Source: Anaerolineae bacterium
Lineage (GTDB): Bacteria > Chloroflexota > Anaerolineae > JAAYZQ01
Reading direction: 5' to 3'
Assembly (NCBI GenBank): GCA_023544525.1
Contig: JAMJFU010000017.1
Location: 1-33,911 of the forward strand
DNA length: 33,911 nucleotides
The stretch's first letter is position 1, and each line of letters begins with the position of its first letter. A program made the translations under genes and the position numbers. Below the pieces are notes generated by a model that made no database searches, was not told the origin of the DNA, and saw only the letters and a list, made by a program, of their open reading frames with translations. Below, piece by piece: positions 23,860-32,996 of the stretch.

Positions 23860-25854
23860 ATGTCAAAATACGTCTCTGTAACCGCCGACCCCGCAGTCGA
23901 GCAACTGCTCGAGGTCGCGCACGAGAAAGGCATCGAGACGGCCTTTGACCGGGCCGAGTATATCAAACCCTGTCCCATTGGCAGTGACGGTGTGTGCTGC
24001 AAGATCTGCGCCATGGGCCCGTGCCGCCTGGTGGGCAAAGTGAAGACCGGCATCTGCGGTGCAACCGTGGATACGGTTGTGGCCCGTAATCTGGGACGGC
24101 AGATCGCGGCTGGTGCAGCCGCTCACTCGGACCATGGGCGGGATATGGCCCTGGCCCTGCTGGCCGTCGCCGAAGGCGAAGCCCCAGACTACCGTGTCCG
24201 GGATATCGGCAAGCTGGTCGAGGTGGCCACCTTCCTCGGGATCTCCGTGGAGGGACGCGAGACCAACGACATCGCCAAAGACGTCGCAGAAGCAGCGCTG
24301 GCCCAGTTTGGACAGCAGCGCGGCACTTTGAAATACCTGGAACGGGCCCCCAGGAAACGCCAGCAGATTTGGAAGGACCTGGGCATCGCGCCGAGGGGCA
24401 TCGACCGCGAAGTTGTCGAGACACTGCACCGCACCCACATCGGCAATGACCAGGACGCAGAGCACATCCTCGATCACGGCCTGCGCACGGCACTATCCGA
24501 CGGCTGGGGTGGCTCGATGCTGTCCACCGACATCACCGACATTCTGTTTGGGACGCCGGTGCCACTGACCAGCGAGGTCAACATGGGCTGCCTGGAGGAG
24601 GACGAGGTCAATATCATCGTCCATGGCCACGAGCCACTCCTATCTGAGCTGATCCTGATGGCCTGCCAGGATCCCGAGATGATCGAGTATGCCAAGACAA
24701 AAGGGGCCAAGGGCATCAACCTGACCGGCATCTGCTGCACCGCCAACGAGACATTGATGCGCCAGGGCGTGCGATCGGCCGGGAACTTTTTGAGCCAGGA
24801 GCTGGCCATTGCCACAGGCGCTGTGGAGGCCATGGTCGTAGACATCCAGTGCATCATGCAGGCGCTGGTAGGGGTCGCAGAACACTACCATACCAAGCTC
24901 ATCACCACGTCGCGCAAGGCCAAGATCACCGGGGCCACCCACATCGAGTTCGACGAGCACAAGGCATTTGAGATTGCCAAGAGGATCGTTAAAGAGGGAA
25001 TCGACAACTTCCCCAACCGCGGTAAAGCGGAAAAAGTCTACATCCCAAACGTCAGTGCGCCGCTCGTCGCGGGTTTCAGCCACGAGTACCTGCGCTATAT
25101 GCAGGGTGGCTATTACCGCGGCTCTTTCCGGCCGCTCAATGATGCGGTCATGACCGGACGCATCCGGGGTGTGGCCGGCGTCGTGGGCTGCAACAATCCC
25201 CGGACACCCCATGACTATACGCACAACTATGTCGTGCAAGAGCTGATCAAGAACGACGTCCTGGTGGTACAGACGGGCTGCAGCGCCATCTCGGTAGCCA
25301 AGCTAGGACTGCTTGGACCGGAAGCCCTGGACCATGCTGGCCCCGGCCTGCGGGAAGTGTGTGAAGCCATTGGCATCCCGCCGGTCTTGCACCTGGGCTC
25401 CTGCGTGGACAACACCCGCATCCTGACCGTCGCGTCCCAGATGGCTACAGAGGGTGGCCTTGGCGACGACATTGGCGATCTACCGGCCGTAGGCCTGGCA
25501 CCGGAGTGGATGAGCGAGAAAGCTCTATCCATCGGCGCCTACTTTGTGGCATCGGGCGTCTATGTCATCTTTGGCACCAAGAACCCGATCGCGGGTAGCG
25601 AGGAAGTGCAGAGGCTGATCAGCGAGGGTTGGGAATCCAAGGTCGGCGGCAAGCTGGAGTTCATCCTGGACCCCGAAGAGATGGTGCAGAAGACGCTGGA
25701 GCACATCGACCTGAAGCGTGCCGAGCTGGGCCTGCCGGAGTATGACCCGGATCGCTTCGGCCAGAGCGGGGACGCTCCACTCGAGGCTTTCTTTGCCGTC
25801 CCGCCGGAAGAACGCAATCTGTACAGCCGCAAGGCCTACGTTTCTGGAGACTAG
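23860..25854 (+). CDS. acsA: Carbon monoxide dehydrogenase catalytic subunit
   Basis: 664 residues, normal for the Ni-Fe CODH (CooS/AcsA) family. N-terminal cluster cysteines: C38 and C46 (D cluster), C47, C50, C55 and C66 (B cluster), in 'CPIGSDGVCCKICAMGPC...GICG'. C-cluster ligands match the known set: H257 ('GHEP'), C293 ('ICCTANE'), C331 ('IQCIMQ'), C444 ('VVGCNNP'), C474 ('QTGCSA') and C515 ('GSCVD'). The enzyme reduces CO2 to CO (or the reverse) and passes CO to AcsB through an internal tunnel in the CODH/ACS complex. It is followed by acsB after a gap containing an inverted repeat. The start ATG 23860 is preceded by GAGGAAGGTGAG. Confidence 0.96.
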   Translation: MSKYVSVTADPAVEQLLEVAHEKGIETAFDRAEYIKPCPIGSDGVCCKICAMGPCRLVGKVKTGICGATVDTVVARNLGRQIAAGAAAHSDHGRDMALALLAVAEGEAPDYRVRDIGKLVEVATFLGISVEGRETNDIAKDVAEAALAQFGQQRGTLKYLERAPRKRQQIWKDLGIAPRGIDREVVETLHRTHIGNDQDAEHILDHGLRTALSDGWGGSMLSTDITDILFGTPVPLTSEVNMGCLEEDEVNIIVHGHEPLLSELILMACQDPEMIEYAKTKGAKGINLTGICCTANETLMRQGVRSAGNFLSQELAIATGAVEAMVVDIQCIMQALVGVAEHYHTKLITTSRKAKITGATHIEFDEHKAFEIAKRIVKEGIDNFPNRGKAEKVYIPNVSAPLVAGFSHEYLRYMQGGYYRGSFRPLNDAVMTGRIRGVAGVVGCNNPRTPHDYTHNYVVQELIKNDVLVVQTGCSAISVAKLGLLGPEALDHAGPGLREVCEAIGIPPVLHLGSCVDNTRILTVASQMATEGGLGDDIGDLPAVGLAPEWMSEKALSIGAYFVASGVYVIFGTKNPIAGSEEVQRLISEGWESKVGGKLEFILDPEEMVQKTLEHIDLKRAELGLPEYDPDRFGQSGDAPLEAFFAVPPEERNLYSRKAYVSGD

Positions 25855-25859
25855 GTATA

Positions 25860-25918
25860 GGTATTAGGGATTGGGTACTGGGCGGTCGGCGAGGCCCCAA
25901 TACCCAATATCCAATACC
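25860..25918. repeat. Imperfect inverted repeat between acsA and acsB
   Basis: Arms 25860-25882 and 25896-25918 (23 bases each, a few mismatches; ATTGGGTA-type units) enclose a 13-base loop. The A/T-rich GGTATTGGG units differ in composition from the flanking genes. It could form an mRNA hairpin that tunes acsB relative to acsA, or be a dispersed intergenic repeat. No U-run follows. Confidence 0.6.
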
Positions 25919-25948
25919 TGATATCCAGACCAAAAGGAGAAGGTATCA

Positions 25949-28207
25949 ATGAGTCGATACATTGCCACCCGGGCTCTGCGCGGTGCGAACCTGATCGTCA
26001 AGGAATTTGACGCCCAACTACAGAAAGCACTTGCCGAGCTGGGGCCGGACAAGGAAGTCCAGTTCACGAACACAGCATACTACCTGCCCACCATCCTGGG
26101 CTACACCGGTATGAGTGTAGAAACCATTGGCGGGCTCAAGCCGGTGCTCGACCACTGCCGTGGCCTGTTGCATAGTCCACCTGAGAACAGGACCTGGTTG
26201 CCCTACCTGGGTGAAACCCTCGATGCTGGCGTGGCCACCCTCCTGGCCGAGGAAGGGATCATGGCCATCCGCTTTGCCAATGGCCAAGAGCCACAGAGGA
26301 TGCCCGGCCTCGAGCTGACCGGCACCAGTGCCCCAAGCGATACAGGCTACATGAATGGTCCCATCGACGACATCCAGCTCCGTAGTTGGGGCATCCAACT
26401 TGTGGACGGGCGCATGCCTGGCTTTGCGGCCATCATCGGCAAGGCCAAGACCAACGAAGCAGCCGTCGAGATCGTGCGGCAGCTCCAGCGCCGGAACATC
26501 CTCATCTTTCTGAGTGGCAACGTGAATGGTCGCAGCATCATCCACCAGCTCATGGAAGAGGGCGTGGAAATGGGCTACGACACCTACATCGTGCCCTTTG
26601 GTTTGGACACCATATCCACCGTCTACCCGATGGGCTTTGCCACGCGGTCGGCGTTGACCTTCGGTGGCATGAAGGGTGGGCAGACCCGCGAGATCCTGCT
26701 CTATAACAAGTACCGCGTCTTTGCCTTTGCGCTGGCCCTGGGCGAGGTGGACGACCTGAAGTACGCCACCGCCGCCGGCGCTATCACCTACGGCTTCCCT
26801 GTCATCGCCGATACGGTCATTCCTGAAATCCGGCCGACGGGGATCACCCAGTACGAGCACGTCATCTCCATGCCTTGGGATGACATCGAAGGCCAGACCG
26901 ACGCCGAGAAGGCTGCCCGTTTTGTGCAGCAAGCCATCGAGGTGCGTGGCGTCAAGATCAAGATCACCGAGGTTCCCGTCCCGGTGCCTTACGGCTCGGC
27001 CTTTGAGGGAGAGCGTGTGCGCAAGGCCGACATGCGCGTCGAATTCGGAGGTAAGTACTCACGCTGCTTCGAGTACCTGCGCATGGTAGGGCTCGACGAC
27101 GTCGAAGACCACAAGATCGAGGTCATCGGACCCGGTTTTGAGGACGTCGAAGAGGGTGGCGCCATTGATCTGGGCATCCTGGTTGAGGTGGCCGGTCGCA
27201 AAATGCAGGAGGACTTTGAACCTGTCCTGGAGCGGCAGATCCACTACTTTATCAACGGTGCCAGCGGCATCCAGCACATCGGCCAGCGCGATATCGCCTG
27301 GATCCGGATCAGCAAGGGTGCAACCGACAAGGGCTTTGATCTGAAGCACTTTGGTGAGATCCTTTATGCCCGCTTCCACGGCGACTTTGGGGCCATTGTG
27401 GACAAGGTCCAGGTCAAGCTCATCACCGAGCCTGAACTGCATGCCGAGTGGCTGGAGAAGGCGCGCACCGCCTTTGACTATCGCAATCAGCGCTTGGCCG
27501 AGATGACCGACGAGGCAGTGGGGGAGTTTTACTCCTGCACACTCTGCCAGAGCTTTGCCCCGGATCACATCTGCGTGGTCAGTCCTGAGCGACTGGGCCT
27601 GTGCGGTGCCTATAACTGGCTGGACTGCAAAGCCAGCTTCCAGATCAATCCGACCGGCCCCAACCAGCCGATCCCCAAGGGCAACGCCATCGACGCTTGG
27701 ACCGGCGTCTTTGACAACGTCAACGAGTTTGTCCAACAGGGCTCTCACGGCGCAGTCGACACGGTGACCATGTACTCCATCATGGAGTACCCCATGACCT
27801 CCTGCGGCTGCTTTGAGTGTATCATGATGATCTTGCCCATGTGCAACGGCTTCATGATCGTTAGCCGCGAGGATCCCAGCATGACCCCGGCGGGCATGAC
27901 CTTCAGCACCCTGGCAGGCATGGCCGGCGGTGGGTTGCAGACGCCCGGCGTGTTGGGCATCGGCAAGTACTTTATCATCAGCAACAAGTTCATCCGTGCC
28001 GACGGCGGCCTGAAGCGCATCGTATGGATGTCCAGCTTCTTGAAAGAGACGATGGCCGAGGAACTGAAGGAGGCTGCCATCCGCGCTGGCGACCCTGACC
28101 TGATCGACAAGATCGCCGATGAGCGCGTCGCGACCACGGAGGACGAAGTGCTGGCCTTCTTGGAAGAGTCTGGGCACCCAGCCCTGACTATGGAGCCGTT
28201 GATGTAG
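25949..28207 (+). CDS. acsB: Acetyl-CoA synthase (CODH/ACS alpha subunit)
   Basis: 752 residues, a full-length bacterial-type AcsB (about 730 in Moorella) with the N-terminal CODH-contact domain that archaeal versions lack. A-cluster ligands are all present: C530, C533, C542 and C552 for the 4Fe-4S cubane side, and C619-G-C621 for the distal nickel. Spacings (3, 9, 10, 67, 2) equal those of the Moorella enzyme. It condenses CO, the methyl group of the corrinoid protein and CoA into acetyl-CoA. ATG 25949 has AAAAGGAGAAGG upstream. It is followed by a terminator-like hairpin, so downstream genes may be made at a lower level or from a separate signal. Confidence 0.97.
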   Translation: MSRYIATRALRGANLIVKEFDAQLQKALAELGPDKEVQFTNTAYYLPTILGYTGMSVETIGGLKPVLDHCRGLLHSPPENRTWLPYLGETLDAGVATLLAEEGIMAIRFANGQEPQRMPGLELTGTSAPSDTGYMNGPIDDIQLRSWGIQLVDGRMPGFAAIIGKAKTNEAAVEIVRQLQRRNILIFLSGNVNGRSIIHQLMEEGVEMGYDTYIVPFGLDTISTVYPMGFATRSALTFGGMKGGQTREILLYNKYRVFAFALALGEVDDLKYATAAGAITYGFPVIADTVIPEIRPTGITQYEHVISMPWDDIEGQTDAEKAARFVQQAIEVRGVKIKITEVPVPVPYGSAFEGERVRKADMRVEFGGKYSRCFEYLRMVGLDDVEDHKIEVIGPGFEDVEEGGAIDLGILVEVAGRKMQEDFEPVLERQIHYFINGASGIQHIGQRDIAWIRISKGATDKGFDLKHFGEILYARFHGDFGAIVDKVQVKLITEPELHAEWLEKARTAFDYRNQRLAEMTDEAVGEFYSCTLCQSFAPDHICVVSPERLGLCGAYNWLDCKASFQINPTGPNQPIPKGNAIDAWTGVFDNVNEFVQQGSHGAVDTVTMYSIMEYPMTSCGCFECIMMILPMCNGFMIVSREDPSMTPAGMTFSTLAGMAGGGLQTPGVLGIGKYFIISNKFIRADGGLKRIVWMSSFLKETMAEELKEAAIRAGDPDLIDKIADERVATTEDEVLAFLEESGHPALTMEPLM

Positions 28208-28216
28208 ACGGAAGAC

Positions 28217-28261
28217 GAGGGGATCAGGCGGGGCAGCAAGGGCCTCACTGATCCCCTCTTT
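28217..28261 (+). terminator. Intrinsic terminator after acsB
   Basis: GAGGGGATCAG (28217-28227) pairs perfectly with CTGATCCCCTC (28248-28258), followed by TTTCT. The 20-base loop is long, so termination may be partial, with read-through into acsD. Confidence 0.65.
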
Positions 28262-28386
28262 CTGCCCCGACCCAGATAGGTCGACTGCAGGCAAAGCGGG
28301 CGAATGGCATGAGACACGATCTACCATGCCTTCCCCAATGGCAGAGAATGGAACCGAGAACCACTGCTTAGTGGCAAAGGACTTGC

Positions 28387-28413
28387 AGCAGCAAGGGGGA
28401 GCCCCTTGCTGCT
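28387..28413. repeat. Perfect 12-bp hairpin between acsB and acsD
   Basis: AGCAGCAAGGGG (28387-28398) pairs with CCCCTTGCTGCT (28402-28413) around a 3-base loop. No U-run follows, so it looks more like an RNA-processing or stability element than a terminator. I see no gene or clear promoter in the rest of the 28208-28504 gap. Confidence 0.6.
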
Positions 28414-28504
28414 CGCTATGTCAGGGCTGATGCTAACAGCCAGACTATTGAAGTTTAGGGACATCGAATTGATTCAACTTACTATCCGTTGAGGAGGAGG
28501 ATCT

Positions 28505-29473
28505 ATGCCAGTCACAGTCGAGATACCAAAAGAACGGTGGACCGGCTCCATTAGGGAGGTCACCCTCGGTGCCACGGCCGAGCAGGGGGGTACCCGTGCC
28601 AAGACGGTCACCGTTGGTGGAGAGACCACCCTGCCCTTCCTGCATTTTGAGGGGGAAATGCCCCACACGCCCATAGTCGGCATCGAGGTCCAGGACAGCT
28701 ACCCGGCTGACTGGTCGCCGGTATTGCTGGCAGCATGGGGCGATGTGTTGAACGATCCGGCCGCCTGGGCCAAGAAGGCTGAGGAAATCGGCGCCGACGT
28801 GATCATGCTCAAGGTGAGGGGCGCCGATGCTGATGGCAACGCCACGTCTCCTGAGCAGGCTGCCGCGGTGATCCAGAGCGTCTTGCAGGCGACTGGGTTG
28901 CCGATTATCGTTCGCGGACCCGGGCAGGCAGAGCTGGACAACAAGCTGCTTGTTGCCGTCGCCGAGGCTGCACCGGGTGAGCGCCTGGCCCTGGGCCTGT
29001 GCGAGGACAAGAACTACCGCACCATCGTCGCGGCAGCGCTGGCCCACGATCACCTGGTCGTCGCCTCGTCGCCCATCGACGTGAACCTGGCCAAGCAGCT
29101 AAACATCCTCATCAGCGATATGCGGCTGCCCCTGGAAAGGGTCCTCATGGATCCCACCACAGGTGCGCTGGGCTACGGCATCGAGTACAGCTACTCGGTG
29201 ATGGAACGCTTGCGCGTCGCCGCGTTAACCGGGGACGGTATGACCCAGCAGCCCATGGTCTGTTTTGTTGGGGAGGAAAGCTGGCGCCAAAAAGAGTCCC
29301 GGACTGCAGAGGGTGTGCCAGCCGAGTGGGGCGACATCGAGAAGCGCGGCATCACATGGGAGATAGCGACCGCTACGGCACTGCTGGAATCGGGTGCCGA
29401 TATCGTCGTTCTGCGCCATCCGGAAACCGTGGACGTGGTCCACGAGACCATCAGCAAGTTGATGGCGCACTAG
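28505..29473 (+). CDS. acsD: Corrinoid iron-sulfur protein small subunit
   Basis: 322 residues, the family's normal size. A TIM-barrel protein opening with 'VTVEIPKERWTGSIREVTLG' and containing 'GGETTLPFLHFEGEMPHTP', 'ADVIMLKVRG' and 'DPTTGALGYGIEYSYSVMER', all typical of the CFeSP small (delta/beta) subunit. With AcsC it holds the corrinoid that carries the methyl group from AcsE to AcsB. ATG 28505 is preceded by GAGGAGGAGGA. acsC starts 16 bases after its stop, so the two subunits are co-translated. Confidence 0.95.
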   Translation: MPVTVEIPKERWTGSIREVTLGATAEQGGTRAKTVTVGGETTLPFLHFEGEMPHTPIVGIEVQDSYPADWSPVLLAAWGDVLNDPAAWAKKAEEIGADVIMLKVRGADADGNATSPEQAAAVIQSVLQATGLPIIVRGPGQAELDNKLLVAVAEAAPGERLALGLCEDKNYRTIVAAALAHDHLVVASSPIDVNLAKQLNILISDMRLPLERVLMDPTTGALGYGIEYSYSVMERLRVAALTGDGMTQQPMVCFVGEESWRQKESRTAEGVPAEWGDIEKRGITWEIATATALLESGADIVVLRHPETVDVVHETISKLMAH

Positions 29474-29489
29474 GAGGAGGTAATCAAGA

Positions 29490-30833
29490 ATGGCACTTTC
29501 AGGTCTTCAGATCTACAAGCTGCTGCCCAAGACGAACTGCAAGGACTGCGGCTATCCAACCTGCTTGGCCTTTGCCATGAAGCTGGCAGCCAAACAGGCA
29601 TCGCTGGACGATTGTCCACACGTGTCGGCAGAGGCAAAAGAAGCCCTCTCCGCAGCATCGGCTCCGCCCATCCGCCTGGTCAAGGTTGGGACCGGTGCAC
29701 GCGAGTTCCAGGTTGGTAACGAGACGGTCATGTTCCGCCACGAAAAGACCTTCTTCCACCATCCTGGCTTGGCGCTGCGGGTGAAAGACACCGAGGATGC
29801 CGGCGCTGTCGCCGAGAAGGTCAAGATGGTCAACGACTACAGCGTCGAGCGGGTCGGGATCGAGATGACCTTCAACGCCATCGCCATCGAGAACGCCTCG
29901 GGTGATCCTGGCACCTACGCAGACGCCGTCAAGGCGGTGCGGTCCCAGACAGCGCTGCCCTTCGTGCTCATGTCAGACGACGTCGACGCCTTGAAGGCAG
30001 CCCTGGACGTGGAAGGCGACCACAAGCCCGTCCTCTATGCAGCGACGGTGGACAACTGGGAAGCGATGGCCGGCCTGGCCAAGGGCAAGCAGGTCTCGCT
30101 GGCAGTCCGCAGCCAGGATGGCCTGGACGAACTGGCCGACCTGGCGACCAAGCTCGGCGACGCTGGGGTCGAGGCCCTTGTGCTCGACCCGGGCAGCCGC
30201 GACCTGGGGGAATCCCTGGCGCAAGTGACCCAACTGCGCCGCCTGGCCCTCAAGAAAAACTTACGTCTGCTGGGCCATCCGATCATCGCCTTCGCCGGCG
30301 AAGTGGCCGACACAGAGGAAGGCGAGATCGTCGCAACCACGCAATTCATCGCCAAGTACGCAGGCATCATCGTCATGGACCGCTTCGATCCGGCCGTCGC
30401 TTACCCGCTTCTGACGCTGCGGCTGAACATCTACACCGACCCACAAAAGCCAATCTCCGTCGACCCGGGCATCTACGATTTCAACAATCCCACAGCGGAT
30501 TCGCCCCTGATGACCACGACCAACTTCTCGCTGACCTACTTCAGTGTGGCCGGCGAGTTGGATGGCAGCGGCATTCCATCCTGGCTGCTGATCTGCGATG
30601 CCGAAGGCATGAGTGTGCTCACGGCCTGGGCAGCTGGCAAGTTCGATGCGGAAACCATCGCCAAGGCGGTCAAGACATTTAACGCAGGCGACAAACTCAG
30701 CCACAAGAAGATCATCCTTCCGGGGCACGTTGCCGTGCTATCCGGCGAGCTGGAGGAAGAGCTGCCGGGATGGGAGATCCTGGTAGGCCCACGCGAGGCT
30801 GTGGACCTTCCCGCCTATCTGAAGCAGCTGTAA
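29490..30833 (+). CDS. acsC: Corrinoid iron-sulfur protein large subunit
   Basis: 447 residues. The N-terminal domain holds the 4Fe-4S motif C17, C20, C25, C42 ('CKDCGYPTC...DDC'). A TIM barrel follows to about 320, and the C-terminal part (about 330-447, from 'TNFSLTYFSVAGELD') is the cobalamin-binding domain that receives the methyl group. The cluster supplies the electron that restores Co(I) after oxidation. ATG 29490 has AGGAGGTAA upstream. It is the second gene of the acsDC pair; a long inverted repeat lies just after its stop, before the reactivase gene. Confidence 0.95.
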   Translation: MALSGLQIYKLLPKTNCKDCGYPTCLAFAMKLAAKQASLDDCPHVSAEAKEALSAASAPPIRLVKVGTGAREFQVGNETVMFRHEKTFFHHPGLALRVKDTEDAGAVAEKVKMVNDYSVERVGIEMTFNAIAIENASGDPGTYADAVKAVRSQTALPFVLMSDDVDALKAALDVEGDHKPVLYAATVDNWEAMAGLAKGKQVSLAVRSQDGLDELADLATKLGDAGVEALVLDPGSRDLGESLAQVTQLRRLALKKNLRLLGHPIIAFAGEVADTEEGEIVATTQFIAKYAGIIVMDRFDPAVAYPLLTLRLNIYTDPQKPISVDPGIYDFNNPTADSPLMTTTNFSLTYFSVAGELDGSGIPSWLLICDAEGMSVLTAWAAGKFDAETIAKAVKTFNAGDKLSHKKIILPGHVAVLSGELEEELPGWEILVGPREAVDLPAYLKQL

Positions 30834-30845
30834 CGGAAAGCGCAC

Positions 30846-30915
30846 GTGGTGACAAGGGACCTGGGAACAGGCGTGGCGAACCTTTGCCCCCAGGCTCCAG
30901 GTCCCTGGTCACCAC
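30846..30915. repeat. 19-bp inverted repeat between acsC and the reactivase gene
   Basis: Arms 30846-30864 and 30897-30915 (GTGGTGAC-A-AGGGACCTGG and its complement) match at 18 of 19 positions around a 32-base loop. The stem is very stable but has no U-run. It nearly fills the 102-base gap. Confidence 0.65.
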
Positions 30916-30935
30916 TCAGGACCTAGCCCGAAGCT

Positions 30936-32888
30936 ATGGAAGAGACCGCCAAGCAGCCGAACCACGGCGCGATCGTCGTCTTTAAACCGTCGGGGCAGGT
31001 TGTCGAGGTCCAGATCGGCACCCTGCTGTCAGACGCTGCTGTCGAAGCAGGGCTCTCGCTGAACCTGCCTTGCGGCGGCCAGGGTCGCTGCGGGCGGTGC
31101 CGTGTAAAAGTAGAGCACGGAGACGTCAGCCACCGTAGTGCGGCACGGCTCACGACCGCCGAGCGTCAGGAGGGTTGGGCGCTTGGTTGCCAGGCCGTCA
31201 TCAAAGGCGATGCCGTCATCTTTGTTCCAGAACAGGAACAGGTCGAGATCGAGTTTGTCACCAAGACAGTCGGTGCCGAACGGATCGCGCTGGCCGCCGA
31301 CTTTAAGGGCGAGGTGGATCCTAGCGTGCGCCGCGCCTATGTCGCCATCACGCCACCCAGCCTCGACGACCAGACTACCGACTGGGACCGGCTTCTCCGC
31401 GCACTCTCCCTGGAGCACGGTATCCGAGAGGTGGGCGCCAACCTGGCAACCCTGCGCGATCTGGCACGTGATCTTCGAGAAGCAGAGTGGAGCGTGACGG
31501 CTGTCCTGGACATGGGCGATCCGGAGAGGGACACCTGTGCCCGACCTCGGCTCATAGACCTCCTGCCGGGAGACCAGACGGGCCGCTGCTATGGCGTAGC
31601 CATTGACATCGGCACGACCTCCAATGTCGTTTATCTCGTCGATCTGGTCAGGGGCAAGGTCATCGATCGCGCCTCTGCCTACAGTGGCCAGATACAGGCC
31701 GGCGAGGACGTCATCTCCCGCATCGTCTTTGCCCAGAAGCGGGATGGCCTAAACCGCCTGCAGAAGATGGTGCTCAAGACCCTCAACGGCCTTTTGGAGG
31801 AACTGACTTCTCGCAATCAAATTCCCGCCAGCCAGATCAGCAAGGCCGTAGTGGCAGGCAACACGACCATGATCCAGCTGTTCTTGGCACTCGATCCCAA
31901 GACCATCCGCGAGATGCCCTTCATCCCAACCATCGGCCAACCCATGGCCGTCACGGCGGAGGAGCTGGGCCTGGCCATCAATCCCCGGGCGACCGTCGAC
32001 TGCCTGCCCGTGGTGGGCGCCTACGTGGGGGCCGACATCACAGCCGGAGTCCTGGCCTCGGGCATGCACGAGACCGATGCCCTGACCCTGTTCATCGACG
32101 TCGGGACCAATGGAGAGATCGTACTGGGAAACCGCGACTGGTTGATCACCTGCGCCTGCTCAGCAGGGCCTGCCTTTGAGGGCAGTGGCGTCCGCCACGG
32201 CATGCGTGCCACCGCCGGGGCCATCGAGGAGGTCTGGATCGATGCCCGGACGTACGAACCTACCTACGAGACAATTGGCAACCTGCCGGCACGCGGCATC
32301 GCCGGTTCGGGCATGATTGGCCTTCTAGCTGATATGTTCATCACGGGCATCGTCGACAAGGCAGGCAAGATCGCCCGCGATCTGCCCACACCGCGGGTGC
32401 GCGTCGGCGATCACGGCGGGGAATACGTCGTGGTCTGGGCCAACCAATCAGGCATCGGCACGGACATTGTCATCAACGAGGTGGATATCGAAAACCTCTT
32501 GAGGACCAAGGGTGCCATCTATGCCGGCTTCACCGTACTGGTGCAGAGCGTAGGCGTGGAGCTGGCTGACGTCGAGCAGGTGTTTATCGCTGGCGCCTTT
32601 GGGCAGTACATCAACATCGAGAAAGCAATCCATATCGGCCTTCTGCCCGATATGCCCTGGGATAGATTTCATTACCTGGGCAACACTTCTGCTCTGGGTG
32701 CCTTCCATTCCCTGGTGTCACGCGCCATGCGCCACGAGGTATTCGAGATTGCCCAGAAAATGACATACCTTGAGTTGTCGGCCGACAACACCTTTTACGA
32801 CAGGTTCATGTCGGCCCTATTCCTGCCCCACACCGACATCACAGCCTTCCCCTCGGTCATGCGCCTGCTGAAGGAAAGGGAGGGCTGA
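30936..32888 (+). CDS. acsV: Reductive activator of the corrinoid protein (RACE), 2Fe-2S/ASKHA ATPase
   Basis: 650 residues. The N-terminal ferredoxin domain (about 12-95) carries a 2Fe-2S motif C46, C52, C55 and C85 ('CGGQGRCGRC...GC'). After a linker domain the ASKHA ATPase fold begins near 215 ('GVAIDIGTTSNVVYLVDL') with 'VVAGNTTMIQLFLAL', 'LFIDVGTNGEIVLG', 'AGPAFEGSGVRHGMRA' and 'FIAGAFGQYIN'. RACE proteins use ATP to drive reduction of Co(II) to Co(I) in the corrinoid protein. Position right after acsDC fits. The ATG at 30936 has no good ribosome site, in contrast to its neighbours, and it follows a strong hairpin; low expression would suit a catalytic repair factor. Confidence 0.92.
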   Translation: MEETAKQPNHGAIVVFKPSGQVVEVQIGTLLSDAAVEAGLSLNLPCGGQGRCGRCRVKVEHGDVSHRSAARLTTAERQEGWALGCQAVIKGDAVIFVPEQEQVEIEFVTKTVGAERIALAADFKGEVDPSVRRAYVAITPPSLDDQTTDWDRLLRALSLEHGIREVGANLATLRDLARDLREAEWSVTAVLDMGDPERDTCARPRLIDLLPGDQTGRCYGVAIDIGTTSNVVYLVDLVRGKVIDRASAYSGQIQAGEDVISRIVFAQKRDGLNRLQKMVLKTLNGLLEELTSRNQIPASQISKAVVAGNTTMIQLFLALDPKTIREMPFIPTIGQPMAVTAEELGLAINPRATVDCLPVVGAYVGADITAGVLASGMHETDALTLFIDVGTNGEIVLGNRDWLITCACSAGPAFEGSGVRHGMRATAGAIEEVWIDARTYEPTYETIGNLPARGIAGSGMIGLLADMFITGIVDKAGKIARDLPTPRVRVGDHGGEYVVVWANQSGIGTDIVINEVDIENLLRTKGAIYAGFTVLVQSVGVELADVEQVFIAGAFGQYINIEKAIHIGLLPDMPWDRFHYLGNTSALGAFHSLVSRAMRHEVFEIAQKMTYLELSADNTFYDRFMSALFLPHTDITAFPSVMRLLKEREG

Positions 32889-32950
32889 CAGAGGGGGCCT
32901 GGACAGGCTCCAACCCCATGCCGGCAGGGACCAGATGAGCTGTGAAAGCA

Positions 32951-32971
32951 GGGTGGCACCACGTGCCACCC
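32951..32971. repeat. 9-bp perfect hairpin upstream of acsE
   Basis: GGGTGGCAC (32951-32959) pairs with GTGCCACCC (32963-32971) with a 3-base loop, 26 bases before ATG 32997. It has no U-run. It may separate the acsE message from the reactivase message or protect its 5' end. Confidence 0.55.
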
Positions 32972-32996
32972 TCCAGATTAGCAAGGAGGCGAATAA

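Noticed and set aside
23860-25854. Possible missing C-cluster cysteine in CODH
   Set aside because: On first alignment GSCVD seemed to match an earlier ligand, leaving the last one absent. Checking spacings against the known set (38, 113, 30) shows C293, C331, C444, C474 and C515 plus H257 account for all ligands.
32949-32964. T-box-like sequence (AGGGTGGCACCACG) upstream of acsE
   Set aside because: It is one base from the T-box consensus, but the spacer is only about 108 bases, with no specifier stem, no terminator U-run and a gene that is not amino-acid related. The match comes from a simple 9-bp hairpin.
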